Below are positions 7,194 through 9,799 of a stretch of DNA of 9,799 nt, piece after piece (within the stretch, counting starts at the first letter, position 1; each line of letters starts with the position of its first letter). The notes under the pieces are model-generated. The model was not told the DNA's origin, made no database searches, and saw only the letters and a program-made list of their open reading frames with translations. This stretch comes from an uncultured Halieaceae bacterium (lineage in GTDB: Bacteria; Pseudomonadota; Gammaproteobacteria; Pseudomonadales; Halieaceae), in NCBI GenBank assembly GCA_913063005.1, contig CAJXZI010000058.1, forward strand, positions 1 through 9,799. Reading direction: 5' to 3'. The position numbers were made by a program, and so were the translations under genes.

Positions 7194-8597
7194 GTGTCCA
7201 GTTCTTTAGACAGTCATACAAGCCAAACTTGGGGTGGAAGATTCAACGAGGCCACTGACGCCTTCGTACAAGAATTCACTGCTTCGTATTCCTTTGATCA
7301 TATTCTCGCGCATTACGACGTACAGGGATCACGCGCCCATGCCGATATGCTGGCGGCCTGTGGCATTTTAAGTAGCGCCGATTTAGAAGACATTCACCGA
7401 GGCCTCGACCAAGTGCTGACCGAGATCGACGCCGGCGAATTCACATGGCAAGTAGAGCTCGAAGATGTGCACATGAATATCGAAGCTCGACTGACTGAGA
7501 TCATCGGTGATGCAGGCAAGCGGCTTCACACGGGAAGATCGCGGAACGACCAAGTTGCCACCGATATTCGTCTTTATCTTCGTGCGGCAATTGCTAGCAT
7601 CCGCGGCCAACTCACGCGCTTGAGGACAGGACTCATTGATCAGGCTGAGTGCTATGCCGATACCGTTATGCCTGGCTTTACCCACCTGCAAGTCGCTCAA
7701 CCCGTAACCTTCGGCCACCATTTACTTGCTTGGAATGAAATGCTCGCGCGGGATGACGGCCGCTTGGCGGACTGTGCAGAGCGTATGAACCTCAGCCCGC
7801 TAGGCGCTGCGGCCCTTGCAGGTACTTCCTATCCGATTAATCGACACATGACCGCAGAAGCGCTGGGCTTTTCGGCACCTACCGAGAATTCTCTGGACTC
7901 GGTCAGTGATCGAGACTTCGCTATCGAGTTCACGGCGGCCGCTGCGATCACCATGATGCATCTTTCGCGGATGGCGGAAGAAATGATTATTTGGACCAGC
8001 GCCCAATTCGCCTTCGTCGATTTACCCGACCGCTTTTGTACTGGCTCCTCGATCATGCCGCAGAAGAAAAACCCTGACGTCCCTGAGCTCATAAGAGGTA
8101 AAGCAGGACGAGTACAAGGGCACCTTGTTGCACTGATCACCCTCATGAAGGGCCAGCCGCTGGCCTACAACAAGGACAACCAAGAAGACAAAGAGCCGCT
8201 GTTCGATGCGGTGAAGACCCTCCACGACTCATTGTTGGCCTTTGCTGATCTTGTGCCGGCGATGAAAGCGAAACCGGAAGCGATGCGACGCGCGGCGAGC
8301 TTGGGTCATCCAACAGCAACCGATCTTGCGGATTACCTCGTTCGCAAGGGCGTCGCCTTCCGCGATGCGCATGAAGTCGTCGGGACGGCTGTCGGCATGG
8401 CAGAAACTAAAGGTATCGACGTTGGCGAGCTTTCGTTAGAAGACTTACAGGCGCTCTCGGCACTGATCGAGCACGATGTATTCGAGGTGTTAACGCTAGA
8501 AGGTTCGGTTGCAGCCAGAGACCACATCGGGGGCACCGCGCCAAAGCAGGTGCGAGCAGCAGTCCAGCGCGCACGCGCAAAGCTCAACACCGCCTAG
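7194..8597 (+). CDS. argH: Argininosuccinate lyase (ArgH)
   Basis: ArgH cleaves argininosuccinate to arginine and fumarate, the last step of arginine synthesis; it is a cytosolic homotetramer of the fumarase/aspartase superfamily. From GTG 7194 it has 467 residues, a normal length. Motifs are TWGGRFNEATDAFV near the start (12-25), LHTGRSRNDQVATD (111-124), MPGFTHLQVAQP with catalytic His164 (159-170), LSPLGAAALAGT (200-211) and the lyase signature GSSIMPQKKNP (284-294) with the catalytic serine. The frame is open further upstream to an ATG at 7107, but those 29 residues are unlike any ArgH and would lie across the promoter, so I reject that start. The sequence gagaag about 10 bases before the GTG is a modest ribosome site. 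No convincing intrinsic terminator follows. Confidence 0.97.
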   Translation: MSSSLDSHTSQTWGGRFNEATDAFVQEFTASYSFDHILAHYDVQGSRAHADMLAACGILSSADLEDIHRGLDQVLTEIDAGEFTWQVELEDVHMNIEARLTEIIGDAGKRLHTGRSRNDQVATDIRLYLRAAIASIRGQLTRLRTGLIDQAECYADTVMPGFTHLQVAQPVTFGHHLLAWNEMLARDDGRLADCAERMNLSPLGAAALAGTSYPINRHMTAEALGFSAPTENSLDSVSDRDFAIEFTAAAAITMMHLSRMAEEMIIWTSAQFAFVDLPDRFCTGSSIMPQKKNPDVPELIRGKAGRVQGHLVALITLMKGQPLAYNKDNQEDKEPLFDAVKTLHDSLLAFADLVPAMKAKPEAMRRAASLGHPTATDLADYLVRKGVAFRDAHEVVGTAVGMAETKGIDVGELSLEDLQALSALIEHDVFEVLTLEGSVAARDHIGGTAPKQVRAAVQRARAKLNTA

Positions 8598-8898
8598 CGA
8601 ACACCGTCCAAGCGACCGCAACATAGCGCCCATAAGTTTTGCAGGGTGGTGCGCGCGTAACCCTGTGAGTCATTGCGCACGTAATCACGCAGTTATCGAC
8701 TAAGCAACCGGCTAAAAAGATGTCAACTGGCTGTGCTACGACGAACCGATAGTGAGGCGTCATGCCGAGCCCTGCCCCTGCAGCTAGTGATGGCTAAAAT
8801 CAGTAATGATTGGGGTAGGCAAAAACTATGTTAACTAGAGCGAGGTCCGGTGATGGCTGTTCAGTTATGGCTCTTCGTTAATAGCTCTTCGTTAATAG
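8598..8898. other. Intergenic region between convergent argH and DUF3187 gene, no gene seen
   Basis: About 300 bases with no protein or RNA gene I can support. It holds several weak repeats: an inverted repeat CAGGGT/ACCCTG (8642-8665), a near-identical direct repeat tgcgcgcgtaa / tgcgcacgtaa (starting 8650 and 8675), a 9-base direct repeat caaccggct / caactggct (8705 and 8724), an inverted repeat aatca-gtaa-tgatt (8798-8811), and the 14-bp tandem duplication at its right end. None is followed by a proper T-tract. The 3' ends of both flanking transcripts presumably lie here, perhaps set by Rho. Confidence 0.6.
8642..8665 (+). repeat. Inverted repeat downstream of argH
   Basis: Six-base arms CAGGGT and ACCCTG flank a 12-base GC-rich loop (ggtgcgcgcgta), beginning 45 bases after the argH stop. 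It could form a hairpin that protects the transcript 3' end. No T-tract follows on either strand, so it is not a standard intrinsic terminator. Confidence 0.35.
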
Positions 8899-8900
8899 CT
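8870..8900. repeat. Perfect 14-bp tandem duplication
   Basis: The unit gctcttcgttaata is present twice in a row (8870-8883 and 8884-8897), followed by the first three bases of a third copy (gct, 8898-8900). On the minus strand it begins inside the stop codon (TAG, 8899-8901) of the neighbouring gene, so it forms the very start of that gene's 3' untranslated region. It looks like a simple replication-slippage duplication. Confidence 0.85.
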
Positions 8901-9799
8901 AGGGTCGATAATGAATCGAGGCTTGAAAGATAATATCGGGGGCGCTTTCGACAACAATGTCCTCAGCGAAGCTGATATCGACCGCCCACCGACTGCCAAG
9001 CTGTCTACGTAAGCCCAGACTAAGCATGCCCGCAGGCTTACCCAAAGCATCCAATGAACTATCGAGCAGCGCTGAGTGACTGTCGATCTGACCAATAAGC
9101 GCCCACCGATCGTTAAAACGCCATTCCGCAGAGAGCCCACCAAATAAGATCCAGTCCTCTTTGTTCGGGCCCAATAATGGACTATCACCCACCTTAGTGA
9201 CACCTAACTGGCCATGCCAATAAAGGGGCAAATCACTTCGATGCGCACCGCTAAAACGTGCAACACCGTAGAGGTCAGACGATCCGCTTCCTGTCCAATC
9301 GCTGTCGTCGCCTGTGTTTGCTTTGTAACCAACTGCATAAGCAATTTGCTGATCTCGCTGGCGCTCGCCCACATAAGCCAATTCAAATGTCACGTCAGCC
9401 AAGCCAGATGACGACGCTACCAAACGGTTCTGCAACTCGGGGCTATCAAATTGATAACGAAGCTGATCCTCGGAAACGCCACTTCGCCCGCCGTCGGGCA
9501 TACCAAAAAAATCATGCCAGCGATTGACGTACCCGTCAGTAAATCCGCCACTGTGCTTGGTAATGGGTATGACAGCGCTGGCCTCCCAAGCAGACGAGAC
9601 ACCCCATCGAACCGCCATGCTGTGCCGCTGCGTCTCACCATCGAAAAACACGCTTTCGTCACTTCGAGATTGCGAGACAAAATGTGTCGCAATATCCGAG
9701 TGCAAAGTTACGGAAAGTCCCTCACGAATATCAGCTGAACGTTGCGACGGCAGAGTCACCAATGAGGCCATGGGCGAGAGATTCTCCACCCATAGAAGA
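8899..9799 (-). CDS. DUF3187 family probable outer-membrane protein, 5' end beyond the window
   Basis: I recognise this as a DUF3187-type protein, a family of unknown function with beta-barrel character. The frame runs to the right edge; the first in-frame start is GTG at 9789, but codons upstream of it (reading LLW) remain open. No signal peptide is seen, so the true N-terminus, including any signal sequence, is outside. Numbered from GTG 9789, the segment NLSPMASLVTLPSQRSA (3-19) resembles the start of the mature family domain. FFGMPDGGRSGVSEDQLRYQF (94-114) and the C-terminal SFAEDIVVESAPDIIF (273-288) also fit. Alternating polar/hydrophobic strands with many aromatic residues (SGLADVTFELAYV, WILFGGLSAEWRF, AGMLSLGLRRQL) suggest membrane strands. 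It ends HYRP, without the terminal Phe usual in barrels. Function is unknown; it is convergent to argH and not obviously linked to it. Confidence 0.75.
   Translation of the reverse strand, partial: LLWVENLSPMASLVTLPSQRSADIREGLSVTLHSDIATHFVSQSRSDESVFFDGETQRHSMAVRWGVSSAWEASAVIPITKHSGGFTDGYVNRWHDFFGMPDGGRSGVSEDQLRYQFDSPELQNRLVASSSGLADVTFELAYVGERQRDQQIAYAVGYKANTGDDSDWTGSGSSDLYGVARFSGAHRSDLPLYWHGQLGVTKVGDSPLLGPNKEDWILFGGLSAEWRFNDRWALIGQIDSHSALLDSSLDALGKPAGMLSLGLRRQLGSRWAVDISFAEDIVVESAPDIIFQASIHYRP

Noticed and set aside
8642..8711. Possible tRNA or small RNA in the repeats after argH
   Set aside because: No cloverleaf, TΨC-like GGTTCGAATCC arm or terminator could be found.
8762..8797. Possible 11-codon reading frame (MPSPAPAASDG) with gtgagg before its ATG
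   Set aside because: Too short to support, with no hydrophobic segment, leader-peptide logic or attenuator hairpin following it.

Overview
This window reads as a stretch of core chromosome from a gammaproteobacterium. It carries genes for transcription termination (rho), ubiquinone synthesis (ubiD), the middle of haem synthesis (hemC, hemD, hemX, hemY) and arginine synthesis (argH), plus the end of a probable outer-membrane protein of the DUF3187 type. The protein sequences and the hemCDXY block with divergent argH fit the Pseudomonas/Cellvibrionales part of the Gammaproteobacteria. A marine Halieaceae-like (OM60/NOR5) or related lineage is my best guess, inferred from overall similarity and not proven here.

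Layout. From the left edge to 1612 (+) is rho, with an unusual disordered N-terminal extension that is still open at the edge. It is followed by an imperfect 3' duplication and a strong hairpin terminator (about 1651-1685). Next is ubiD (1782-3281, +). Convergent to it, with a 43-base gap, is the four-gene operon hemC-hemD-hemX-hemY, transcribed leftwards from 7082 to 3325. Its genes overlap by 4 bases at hemC/hemD (GTGA) and hemX/hemY (ATGA), and hemD and hemX are 25 bases apart. Divergent from hemC is argH, best started at GTG 7194 behind an extended -10 promoter (7154-7162). About 300 bases without a convincing gene follow, ending in a perfect 14-bp tandem duplication. Last is the 3' part of a DUF3187-family gene on the minus strand (8899 to the right edge).

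How they work together. HemC and HemD convert porphobilinogen to uroporphyrinogen III. HemX and HemY are the membrane proteins usually encoded with them. UbiD acts in ubiquinone synthesis, which with haem serves respiration. ArgH makes the last step of arginine synthesis and shares only the divergent control region with hemC.

I found no mobile element, CRISPR array, RNA gene or defence system, and no evidence of a wholly new biological system. The points most worth a second look are the Arg/Asn-rich low-complexity arm on Rho, the short HemY, the terminator after rho whose longer T-tract faces the antisense direction, and the direct hemC-argH junction.
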